DNA of 64,000 bases from M55B129 sp034189085 (GTDB lineage: Bacteria > Bacillota > Dethiobacteria > DTU022): the NCBI GenBank assembly GCA_034189085.1, contig JAXHVH010000001.1, positions 169,991-233,990 on the forward strand. The letters are read 5' to 3'. The position numbers were made by a program, and so were the translations under genes. Shown here one piece after another: positions 27,110 through 34,883 of the stretch. Every line of letters begins with the position of its first letter. Positions within the stretch are counted from its first letter, which is position 1. The notes below the pieces were generated by a model, which did no database searches, had not been told where the DNA came from, and saw only the letters and a program-made list of their open reading frames with translations.

Positions 27110-28432
27110 CTAACTCAGGAAACGCAGGAAAAACGAGGCAACAAAGAAATAAATCATTAAACCGGTAAAATCGTTAATAGTCGTTACAAAGGGGCCGGCT
27201 GTAATTGCCGGATCAACATGAATCAGGTTCAAGAGTATAGGAACCAGGGTGCCGATAAGGGAAGCGGCAATGATAGTAATAAGCATCGAAAGACCGACCA
27301 CCAGGCCTAGATATGGATTACCCTGCCACAATAAGGCTATGGCTGAAACCAGTACCCCGCAGACAAAACCCATAGTTAAACCGATCTTAATCTCTCGAAA
27401 AAAGTAAGACCATACTTCTGTAGATTCGATTTGACCGGTAGCCAGACCACGGACAAATATGGTCGAAGATTGAGTAGCCACATTACCGCCCATGTCCATG
27501 ATAACCGGTATAAACACAGCCAGAACCACAATTGCTTCCAGCGTACTTCTGTATGCTCCAATAACACTGCCTGATACTATTCCACCGGCCAGGCTGATCA
27601 AAAGCCAGGGGAGGCGGAGCCCGATTACCTTGCTCACCGAAGCTTCGGCCAGCTCCATCCCCTCAACCTCACCGGCACCGGCCAGGCGGTAGATATCTTC
27701 TGTGGCCTCCTGTTCCATCACGTCAATGACGTCGTCAACGGTGATAATGCCAAGCAAGTGCTCCTCGTCGTCGACAACCGGAACAGCCAGCAGGTCATAT
27801 TTCGAAACAACACGGGCCACTTTTTCCTGGTCCAGTGTAGCATTGACGCTTATCACGTTGTGGCGCATAATATTTTTAATAATCGTGCCATCCGCCGAAG
27901 CAATTAATTCCCGCATGGATAGCACCCCGATCAGGTGATTGCCCTCGTCGACCACATAGACATAATAGATCGTTTCCGCTTCCGGGGCGATCTCGCGCAG
28001 GCGGGTAATCGCTTCCTCAACTGGTATATCTCCCGGCAGGGAAATATACTCCGTGGTCATTATACCGCCGGCGCTTTCCTCCGGGTATTTAAGCAGATCA
28101 CCAAAATCCAGCGCTTCTTCTTCGCCGATCATCTCCAGCATATCCTGTGCCTCTTCCGGCGACAGCTTCCCAATGAGGTCAGCCGCATCATCCGAAGCCA
28201 GGTTAGCCAGGATTGCCCCGGCCTGATCACTTTCAAGATTTCTGAGGATATCGGCCTGCAGGTAATCTTCCATTTCCTGAAGGATGAGGGCAGCGTCTCT
28301 TTTTGGAAGTTTTTTGATCAATTCAATTTTTTCTTCCAGCTCAAGATCGTCAATCAGATCAAGCAGGTCGCCTGGATGGGTCCCCGCTTCAAGCTCGCGG
28401 CTGATCAACAGATGAACAGGCTCAACAGACAC
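27110..28432 (-). CDS. mgtE: Magnesium transporter MgtE (copy 2)
   Basis: A 440-residue paralogue of the adjacent gene with the same N domain, two CBS domains and five membrane segments. The CBS region is almost identical between the copies (for example EEAITRLREIAPEAETIYYV in both), while the N domain and membrane part differ more. Its pore signature is DMGGNVATQSST, against GMGGNVGTQSST in copy 1. The start is taken as GTG at 28432, matching copy 1. An extended -10 promoter lies upstream, between this gene and the 6S RNA. Confidence 0.95.
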   Translation of the reverse strand: MSVEPVHLLISRELEAGTHPGDLLDLIDDLELEEKIELIKKLPKRDAALILQEMEDYLQADILRNLESDQAGAILANLASDDAADLIGKLSPEEAQDMLEMIGEEEALDFGDLLKYPEESAGGIMTTEYISLPGDIPVEEAITRLREIAPEAETIYYVYVVDEGNHLIGVLSMRELIASADGTIIKNIMRHNVISVNATLDQEKVARVVSKYDLLAVPVVDDEEHLLGIITVDDVIDVMEQEATEDIYRLAGAGEVEGMELAEASVSKVIGLRLPWLLISLAGGIVSGSVIGAYRSTLEAIVVLAVFIPVIMDMGGNVATQSSTIFVRGLATGQIESTEVWSYFFREIKIGLTMGFVCGVLVSAIALLWQGNPYLGLVVGLSMLITIIAASLIGTLVPILLNLIHVDPAITAGPFVTTINDFTGLMIYFFVASFFLRFLS

Positions 28433-28485
28433 TGTGCTCACCTCCCTGAAATGAAATATTTTGCATTTAAAGGTAACTAGACTAC

Positions 28486-28491
28486 ATTATA
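28486..28491 (-). promoter_or_regulatory. Extended -10 promoter of the mgtE pair
   Basis: The minus strand reads TGCTATAAT here, a perfect TATAAT with an upstream TG one base away. There is no good -35 box; the upstream region is the T-run of the 6S RNA terminator. No magnesium riboswitch (M-box) separates it from the mgtE start 54 bases on. Confidence 0.55.
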
Positions 28492-28507
28492 GCATGCAAA
28501 AAACAAC

Positions 28508-28688
28508 AAAAAACCCCGCTATGCCGTGGGCCGTTTGTTTTGAACTGTTCCCCCGAAAGGTGGGTACCCTCTCAGCTGTTTTGCAGGTCCTCCTTGCAAA
28601 GGCTGCTGCGCCGCAGCTGAAGTCCGGGTTCCCATTGTATAAGTGTTAGCTCAAAACTTTATCGGGTGTCACGAACACAGCAGGGTAG
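28508..28688 (-). ncRNA. ssrS: 6S RNA
   Basis: About 180 bases on the minus strand fold into a 6S-type rod. A 12-bp closing stem pairs CCCTGCTGTGTT (5' end) with GGCATAGCGGGG (3' end). After an internal loop, GTTTTGAGC pairs with GTTCAAAAC, enclosing a central open region and a distal stem-loop. The 3' end runs into a T tract. 6S RNA binds the sigma-A RNA polymerase holoenzyme and lowers transcription of housekeeping promoters in stationary phase. It lies just after aspS, the same place as bsrA of Bacillus subtilis, which supports the call. Confidence 0.85.
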
Positions 28689-28751
28689 TCTTAATTAACT
28701 AACTTTTTCCATATTGATGATATCACAAAATAATGGGCTGCGCAAGATTTT

Positions 28752-31700
28752 CTAGCCTTCCTCCTCTTCGGTTTTCTGCAGTTTTATCTTCAATTCCTCG
28801 AGCTGTTTTTCCGAAACCTGGGCCGGTGAACCGGTCATCAAGCAGCTGGCAGCGGCGGTTTTCGGGAACGGAATAATCTGGCGGATTGAATCATCTCCGC
28901 CGAGCAGAGCCACTGTTCGATCAAAACCAAGAGCAATTCCACCATGTGGAGGTGCACCAAATGATAAAGCTTCCAGGAGGAACCCAAACTTTTCTTTGCT
29001 CTCTTCTTCGGTAAGGCTGAGCAGATCAAAAATCTTTTTCTGGACAGCACTGTCATGGATACGGACACTTCCTCCACCGATCTCCACTCCGTCCAGAACC
29101 AGGTCATATGCCTGAGCTCTCACAGCAAGAGGATCACTATCCAACAGGGACATATCTTCCGGGCGAGGTGCAGTAAAGGGGTGGTGATCCGAATCATAAC
29201 GCTGTTCCTCTTCATTGTAATAAAAGAGTGGAAAATCAACTACCCACAGGAAATGCGGGTCGGTTAAAATATCTTTCGGTGCCAGCACCCGGCGCAACTG
29301 ACCGAGGACCTGGCAGCTGATCTCCCAGCGATCGGCAACAAAGAGCATCAGATCACCCGGGACTGCTCCCATTTTTTCACTGATCCTCTTCATCAGTGGT
29401 TCACTGAAAAACTTGCTGATCGGTGAACGCCAGCCTTCATCTTCAACAAAAACCCAGGCCAGGCCTTTAGCTCCCATCTGCCTGGCTAAAAGCGTCAAAT
29501 CGTCAAGCTCTCTGCGGCTGAAGCGTTTCCCTCCGGAGACCCGCAGTCCCCTTACTGCACCTCCGGCATCCAGTGCTGACTTGAAAACATTAAAATCGCT
29601 TTCAGCAGCCGGTTCATCCAGGTTAACCAGTTGCATTCCATAACGCAGATCCGGTTTATCCGAACCATAACGATCCATGGCCTCCCGGTACGGAAGGCGC
29701 GAAAAAGGCAGTTTTAAATCAATACCGCGGATTTCTTTCCAGAGCAGTGCAATCAATCCTTCGATCAGGGCAAATAAATTTTCACTGCCGAAAAATGATG
29801 TTTCAATGTCGATCTGAGTAAACTCAGGCTGTCGATCAGCCCTCAGGTCTTCATCCCGGAAACATCTGACTATCTGGAAATAGCGCTCCACTCCACCGAC
29901 CATCAACAGCTGTTTAAAAAGCTGAGGTGACTGTGGAAGGGCATAAAAATTGCCTGGATGAAGCCTGCTGGGGACAAGAAAATCGCGGGCTCCTTCCGGT
30001 GTACTGCGGGTTAGCATTGGAGTTTCAATCTCCAGGAAATCATAGCTATCAAGATAATCACGGGCCAGCTTTGCGGCCTTATGGCGCATCTGAAGCCGGT
30101 CAAACATTTCCGGACGCCTCAAATCGAGATAACGGTAGCGCAGGCGCAGGTTTTCATCAACACTAATTCCGTCCTCAATGTAAAAAGGAGGCGTCTTGGA
30201 ACGATTGAGTAAATCCATCTTGGAAACATGAATTTCAATTTCCCCGGTTGGTAAAGTGGGATTTATATTTTCAGCTGTCCTTTTTATCACGGTGCCTTCG
30301 ACAGCAACAACGTACTCACTGCGCAGTCTCTCGGCAAGCTGAAAAAGTTCAACACCTCTTTGTTGATCGAAAACCAGTTGAACCAAACCACTGCGATCGC
30401 GCAGATCGATAAAGATCAGTCCACCATGATCACGGCGGCGCCCGATCCAGCCGGTTAATTTGACCTGTTCCCCCACATCGGAAGGGCTGAGGTAACCACA
30501 ATAATGGCTCTTCATTTCCACCTCTCCTGCTGCCGGTAAAGCAACGGCAGCTTTCCGGTTCGTTGGGATATATTTATCTTTTCCACAAGAAATCAGGTTG
30601 ACCAGTTCACTCCGGGGAACTTCTCGTTGTTCTCCACTTAGCATGTCTCTGAGAGTTACCCTTCCTTCTTTAATCTCATTCTCCCCGATGATCAGAACAC
30701 TTTTATATCCCTGTTTACCGGCATATTTCATCTGAGCCTTGAGGCTTCTCTGCATCAAATCAACCTCTGAAGCAATATCTTTTGCCCGCAGTTCAGCAGC
30801 CAGGGCCAGTGCTTCTCCTTCCAGGGAATCGCCGGCAGTAGCAATAAAAACAAGATCAGCAGCTTCAGGAGTAATTTTTCCCCAATCCATGCTAAGAAGA
30901 ATTCTTTCCACTCCGAAAGCGACTCCCACACCGGGTGTGGGAGGGCCCCCAATGTATTCCACGAGATGGTCATAGCGTCCGCCGCCACAGAGGGAAGCCT
31001 GTGCACCCGGTCCCCCCGCGGTGATTTCAAAAGCGGTCCTGGTATAATAATCGAGGCCGCGGACAAGGCTCGTATTAATATTGTAGGGAATAGCCATTTT
31101 GTCCAGGAACGACTGCAGGAGATCAAAATGTTTCCGGCAGTCATCACACAAGTGATCAATCATCCAGGGGGCTTCCGCCACTTTAGCCTGGCAGCTTTCC
31201 TTCTTACAATCGAGCACACGTAGAGGATTGTTTTTATAGCGCCTGCGGCAATCTGGGCAGAGATCCTTTTCCACCTTTTCAAGATAGGTGAGAAGAATTT
31301 CCCGGTAGCGAGGGCGGCACTTTGGACAGCCAACGCTGTTCAGTTCAAGGGATAAATTTTCAATGTGCAGGGCTTGAAAGAAACGGTAACAGAAGGAGAT
31401 TATTTCAGCGTCAGCCGAAGGGTGCTCAGCCCCAAATATTTCCAGCCCAAATTGATGAAACTGCCGATATCGTCCAGCTTGAGGGCGATCATAGCGAAAC
31501 ATGGGGCCGCTGTAATAAAACTTGATGGGCTGAGGTTTATCCCCAAGATTATTTTCAAGATATGCACGGGCCACAGAGGCGGTAAGTTCAGGACGCAGCG
31601 TGAGCTGACGGCCACTTCGATCTTTGAAGGAGTACATCTCTTTCGATACAATATCGCTGTCTTCTCCAACACTGCGAGCAAACAGCTCAGTCTGTTCAAA

Positions 31701-31829
31701 TATGGGTGTTCTAATTTCTCCAAAACCATAGAGCAAGCAAAATTTCTTATAAATAGATTCAAGTTGCTGCCATTTACCTGTCTCATCAGGTAAAATATCA
31801 CGTGTTCCACGTGGGGCTTTGTACTTCAT
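28752..31829 (-). CDS. hisS-aspS: Histidyl-tRNA synthetase and aspartyl-tRNA synthetase in one open frame
   Basis: A single 1025-codon frame with no stop between two complete class II synthetases. Residues 1-418 are HisRS: PRGTRDILPDE, motif 2 with FYYSGPMFRYDRPQAGRYRQ, the His-binding LVRGLDYYTRTAFEI, motif 3 AFGVERILL, and an anticodon-binding domain. A linker of about 20 residues follows. Residues 439-1025 are bacterial-type AspRS: an OB fold (GWIGRRRDHGGLIFIDLRD), motif 2 FRDEDLRADRQPEFTQ, the GAD domain, and motif 3 GIALGFDRTVALL. The ATG of the AspRS part (30515) has its own GGAG site, so AspRS may also be made separately. HisS and aspS are neighbours but separate in most Firmicutes. 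No T-box precedes it. Confidence 0.93.
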   Translation of the reverse strand: MKYKAPRGTRDILPDETGKWQQLESIYKKFCLLYGFGEIRTPIFEQTELFARSVGEDSDIVSKEMYSFKDRSGRQLTLRPELTASVARAYLENNLGDKPQPIKFYYSGPMFRYDRPQAGRYRQFHQFGLEIFGAEHPSADAEIISFCYRFFQALHIENLSLELNSVGCPKCRPRYREILLTYLEKVEKDLCPDCRRRYKNNPLRVLDCKKESCQAKVAEAPWMIDHLCDDCRKHFDLLQSFLDKMAIPYNINTSLVRGLDYYTRTAFEITAGGPGAQASLCGGGRYDHLVEYIGGPPTPGVGVAFGVERILLSMDWGKITPEAADLVFIATAGDSLEGEALALAAELRAKDIASEVDLMQRSLKAQMKYAGKQGYKSVLIIGENEIKEGRVTLRDMLSGEQREVPRSELVNLISCGKDKYIPTNRKAAVALPAAGEVEMKSHYCGYLSPSDVGEQVKLTGWIGRRRDHGGLIFIDLRDRSGLVQLVFDQQRGVELFQLAERLRSEYVVAVEGTVIKRTAENINPTLPTGEIEIHVSKMDLLNRSKTPPFYIEDGISVDENLRLRYRYLDLRRPEMFDRLQMRHKAAKLARDYLDSYDFLEIETPMLTRSTPEGARDFLVPSRLHPGNFYALPQSPQLFKQLLMVGGVERYFQIVRCFRDEDLRADRQPEFTQIDIETSFFGSENLFALIEGLIALLWKEIRGIDLKLPFSRLPYREAMDRYGSDKPDLRYGMQLVNLDEPAAESDFNVFKSALDAGGAVRGLRVSGGKRFSRRELDDLTLLARQMGAKGLAWVFVEDEGWRSPISKFFSEPLMKRISEKMGAVPGDLMLFVADRWEISCQVLGQLRRVLAPKDILTDPHFLWVVDFPLFYYNEEEQRYDSDHHPFTAPRPEDMSLLDSDPLAVRAQAYDLVLDGVEIGGGSVRIHDSAVQKKIFDLLSLTEEESKEKFGFLLEALSFGAPPHGGIALGFDRTVALLGGDDSIRQIIPFPKTAAASCLMTGSPAQVSEKQLEELKIKLQKTEEEEG
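30513..30528 (-). promoter_or_regulatory. Internal ribosome binding site and start of the aspS part
   Basis: GGAGAGGTGG lies directly before the ATG at 30515-30513, inside the joint hisS-aspS frame. It gives a 587-residue AspRS, which is the normal family length. This suggests that free AspRS is produced whether or not the fused protein is also made. Confidence 0.6.
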
Positions 31830-32011
31830 ATTTTTACGCTCCTCTCTGCTGCAAATCCTGTTTCCAAAAACAGGCTTTCAAAACAGACTACTAAATAGTT
31901 TATCTGTTTCAGGTTGAGCAAAATGCTGCAATCATTATTTTATTTGTTTTTAACTATTCCGGCAAACTTTTTTTCTGTTTTCTTTTTGTCTGAAGGACTG
32001 CTCGGCGCTGT

Positions 32012-32461
32012 TTAAAATGTTTTTTTGCTATCCAGAAGGATCGTCACAGGCCCATCGTTTTCAATAGAAACCAGCATATGGGACTGGAACCGGCCGACAG
32101 CCACGGTGAGGGAATGCTGACGCAATTTTTCACAGAAATAATCGTATAATATGTTCGCCTTCTCGGGAAAAGCAGCATCAGAAAACCCCGGTCGACGTCC
32201 TTTGCGGCAATCTCCCAAAAGGGTGAATTGAGATATACAGAGGATTTCTCCTCCCTTTTCTTTTATCGAGAGGTTCATCAGCCCGGCCTGATCCTCAAAA
32301 ATTCTCAAACCGGCAATTTTATCAGCCAGGTAATTGGCATCTGCCTGTTCATCAGCTTTGCCCACACCAAGGAAAATTACCAGTCCTCCGGTTATGGCAC
32401 TGATTATCTTTCCTTCAACTTCTACATTTGCCTTTCGGGTGCGCTGGACAACAGCTCGCAC
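32012..32461 (-). CDS. dtd: D-aminoacyl-tRNA deacylase
   Basis: A 149-residue enzyme that hydrolyses D-aminoacyl-tRNAs and so protects translation from D-amino acids. It has the N-terminal MRAVVQRTRKANVEV, the chirality-checking motif SQFTLLGD, and the C-terminal NDGPVT motif (Gly-Pro cis peptide). It sits between relA (17 bases upstream) and hisS, a common Firmicutes order. About 180 bases follow it before hisS and hold no evident gene. Confidence 0.96.
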   Translation of the reverse strand: MRAVVQRTRKANVEVEGKIISAITGGLVIFLGVGKADEQADANYLADKIAGLRIFEDQAGLMNLSIKEKGGEILCISQFTLLGDCRKGRRPGFSDAAFPEKANILYDYFCEKLRQHSLTVAVGRFQSHMLVSIENDGPVTILLDSKKTF

Positions 32462-32478
32462 AGAACCCCTCCCCTGAA

Positions 32479-34677
32479 CTATTTTTTACCGGTATTGTTA
32501 GCACCATATACATAACGCTGCACAGAATAAACATCTTTAACCTTTTTGATTTTGGCCATAATCTGATCAAGATGGGGTTGATCCCTGACAACCATGGTCA
32601 TATGAATGGTAGCCAGGTTATTTTTATCAGCCCGTGCCATAACAGCAGTAATATCTACCTTGCTTTCATTAACATCTGCCATAATATCCGCCAGCAGGTT
32701 TTTACGATCGCTGGCGATTATCTCAATTTCGACCGGATAGGAAGCCTCAGTCTCAGCTTCCCAGGACGCTTCCAGGAATCGTTCACTTTCATTACGATGA
32801 TAGCGTAAATTGGGACAATCCCGACGATGCACTGAGACACCCCGCCCACGGGTGATAAAACCTATTATATCATCCCCGGGGACCGGGTTACAGCAGCGGG
32901 CTACCCGCACGAGCAAATTATCAACGCCCTGTATCGTCACTCCTGCCAAAGGCTGCTTGAGATGTTTAACCGGCTTCAGCTCAGGAAGAGATTTTTCCTG
33001 ATCCTTGTCCTCATTACGTCGATTGTATTCTTCCCGCAACCTGCTGAGAACCTGGTTAACCGAAACCCCGCCATAGCCGACTGCCGCATAGAGATCTTCT
33101 GCTGAAAGAAGGTTGAAAGATCGCCCTACCTCTTCCAAAAGATCATTTTTCAAAAGCAGGTGTTGTTCCACATTAATCCGGCGGATTTCTCTCTCCAGCA
33201 TTTCCCTGCCTTTCTCGATATTTTCTTCCCGCCGCTCTTTTTTAAACCAGTTACGGATCTTATTTTTGGCATGAGGCGTTTTAATCAGTTTAAGCCAGTC
33301 ACGGCTTGGAGAACCATGTTTCGAGGTAAGGACCTCCACCATGTCTCCTGTTTTCAATTGATAGTCAAGCGGAACAAGCCGCCCGTTCACACGGGCTCCG
33401 GTGCAATGGTTGCCAATGTCGGTATGAATTTTATAAGCGAAATCCAGGGTTATTGAACCAGCCGGCAGATCGATAACATCTCCCTTGGGAGTAAAAACAA
33501 ACACTTCATCGGTAAAGAGATCACCTTTTAAATCTTTAATAAAATCTCTGGCATCGCGATAATCATGCTGCCATTCAAGGAGCTGGCGCAGCCAGGTTAA
33601 TTTTTCGTCCAGTTCTCCCGAATCTTTCACTTTTTCCTTGTAGCGCCAGTGAGCGGCGATGCCATATTCGGCGGTGCGGTGCATATCCCAGGTGCGGATT
33701 TGTATCTCAGCCAGTTCATTTTCAGCAGCGAATACCGTCGTATGCAGGGACTGGTACATGTTTGGTTTGGGCATGGCAATGAAATCTTTAAAACGCCCGG
33801 GGATCGGTTTCCAGATGGTATGAACGATCCCCAGGGTGTGATAGCAGTCTTTGACCGAATTGACAATGATTCTTACAGCTGTGAGATCGTATATTTCACT
33901 TAACTCTTTACCCTGGGTTTTCATCTTGTTGTAAATGCTGTAGAAGTGCTTGGGCCTCCCCTGGATTTCGGCCTCGATGGAAGCTTCGGAAAGCTGATCT
34001 TGCAAAATCCAGATGATGCGGTTAATGAAATGTTCCCGTTCCTGTCTTTTTTTGGCCAGTTTCTCAACCAGCTGAAAATATTCAGTAGGCTGCATGTAGC
34101 GAAAAGCGAGATCTTCCAATTCCCACTTGATCTTGTAAATACCAAGCCGATGGGCAAGGGGTGCATATATTTCCAGGGTTTCTTTGGCGATCTCTTTCTG
34201 TTTGTGGGTGTTAAGGTAGCGCAGTGTGCGAAGATTGTGGGTGCGGTCAGCCAGCTTGATCAGAACTACCCGAATGTCCCGGGCCATAGCTATGAACATT
34301 TTGCGCAGAGTTTCAGCCTGCTGTTCTTCCTTCGAAGTAAAGTCAAGCCTGCCCAGCTTGGTTACACCATCAACCAGTTCGGCAACTTCCGTCCCGAATT
34401 CTTCGAGTATTTCTTCCAGAGTAACCGGGGTATCTTCGACAACGTCGTGAAGCAGCCCGGCAACAATAGTCACCAGGTCCAGTTCCAGTTCAGAGAGTAT
34501 TATCGCTACCCCAAGAGGGTGCATGATGTATGACTCTCCAGATTCACGGAGCTGCCCTGAATGAGCCTGTAGAGAAAAATTGTAAGCTTTTTCAACCAGT
34601 TCCCAATCCTTGAGATCCGGGTAATAGCGCTCAAATTTTTTCTTAAGATCAATTAATTTTTTTTCTTTAACCGCCAT
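32479..34677 (-). CDS. relA: Bifunctional (p)ppGpp synthetase/hydrolase RelA/SpoT
   Basis: A 732-residue long Rel protein of the stringent response. Its domains in order: HD hydrolase (HPLGVAIIL, LLHDVVEDT), synthetase (GRPKHFYSIYNKM, NMYQSLHTTVF), TGS (VFTPKGDVIDLPAGS), helical region, the Cys-containing RIS/ZFD module (VRVARCCNPVPGDDIIGFI), and a C-terminal ACT domain. Both catalytic halves look intact, so it should make and degrade (p)ppGpp. The ATG at 34677 is nine bases from GGAG; the in-frame start three codons earlier is too close. Confidence 0.96.
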   Translation of the reverse strand: MAVKEKKLIDLKKKFERYYPDLKDWELVEKAYNFSLQAHSGQLRESGESYIMHPLGVAIILSELELDLVTIVAGLLHDVVEDTPVTLEEILEEFGTEVAELVDGVTKLGRLDFTSKEEQQAETLRKMFIAMARDIRVVLIKLADRTHNLRTLRYLNTHKQKEIAKETLEIYAPLAHRLGIYKIKWELEDLAFRYMQPTEYFQLVEKLAKKRQEREHFINRIIWILQDQLSEASIEAEIQGRPKHFYSIYNKMKTQGKELSEIYDLTAVRIIVNSVKDCYHTLGIVHTIWKPIPGRFKDFIAMPKPNMYQSLHTTVFAAENELAEIQIRTWDMHRTAEYGIAAHWRYKEKVKDSGELDEKLTWLRQLLEWQHDYRDARDFIKDLKGDLFTDEVFVFTPKGDVIDLPAGSITLDFAYKIHTDIGNHCTGARVNGRLVPLDYQLKTGDMVEVLTSKHGSPSRDWLKLIKTPHAKNKIRNWFKKERREENIEKGREMLEREIRRINVEQHLLLKNDLLEEVGRSFNLLSAEDLYAAVGYGGVSVNQVLSRLREEYNRRNEDKDQEKSLPELKPVKHLKQPLAGVTIQGVDNLLVRVARCCNPVPGDDIIGFITRGRGVSVHRRDCPNLRYHRNESERFLEASWEAETEASYPVEIEIIASDRKNLLADIMADVNESKVDITAVMARADKNNLATIHMTMVVRDQPHLDQIMAKIKKVKDVYSVQRYVYGANNTGKK

Positions 34678-34883
34678 GGAATACATCTCCAGTTAATTGT
34701 CATAATCCGGGTTAAAGGAACAGGTACATCAGGAAAACAACTTATTCCCTGATGAATGCCATCGGCCGAATCTGCATTCTATAATACTAAAAAATAGCCA
34801 TGAATACCACAGTCCATATTTTACTCCCAGACTATTTTAGATGTAACAAATAATTGCTAATTTTTCCAAGGAGATTCCTTGTC

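Noticed and set aside
28501..28700. M-box or ydaO-type riboswitch before mgtE
   Set aside because: The folded region ends in its own terminator before the mgtE promoter and matches 6S RNA structure and location.
31830..32011. T-box leader before hisS
   Set aside because: No GGGTGGTACCGCG-like motif and no terminator; only an AT-rich spacer with a good ribosome site.
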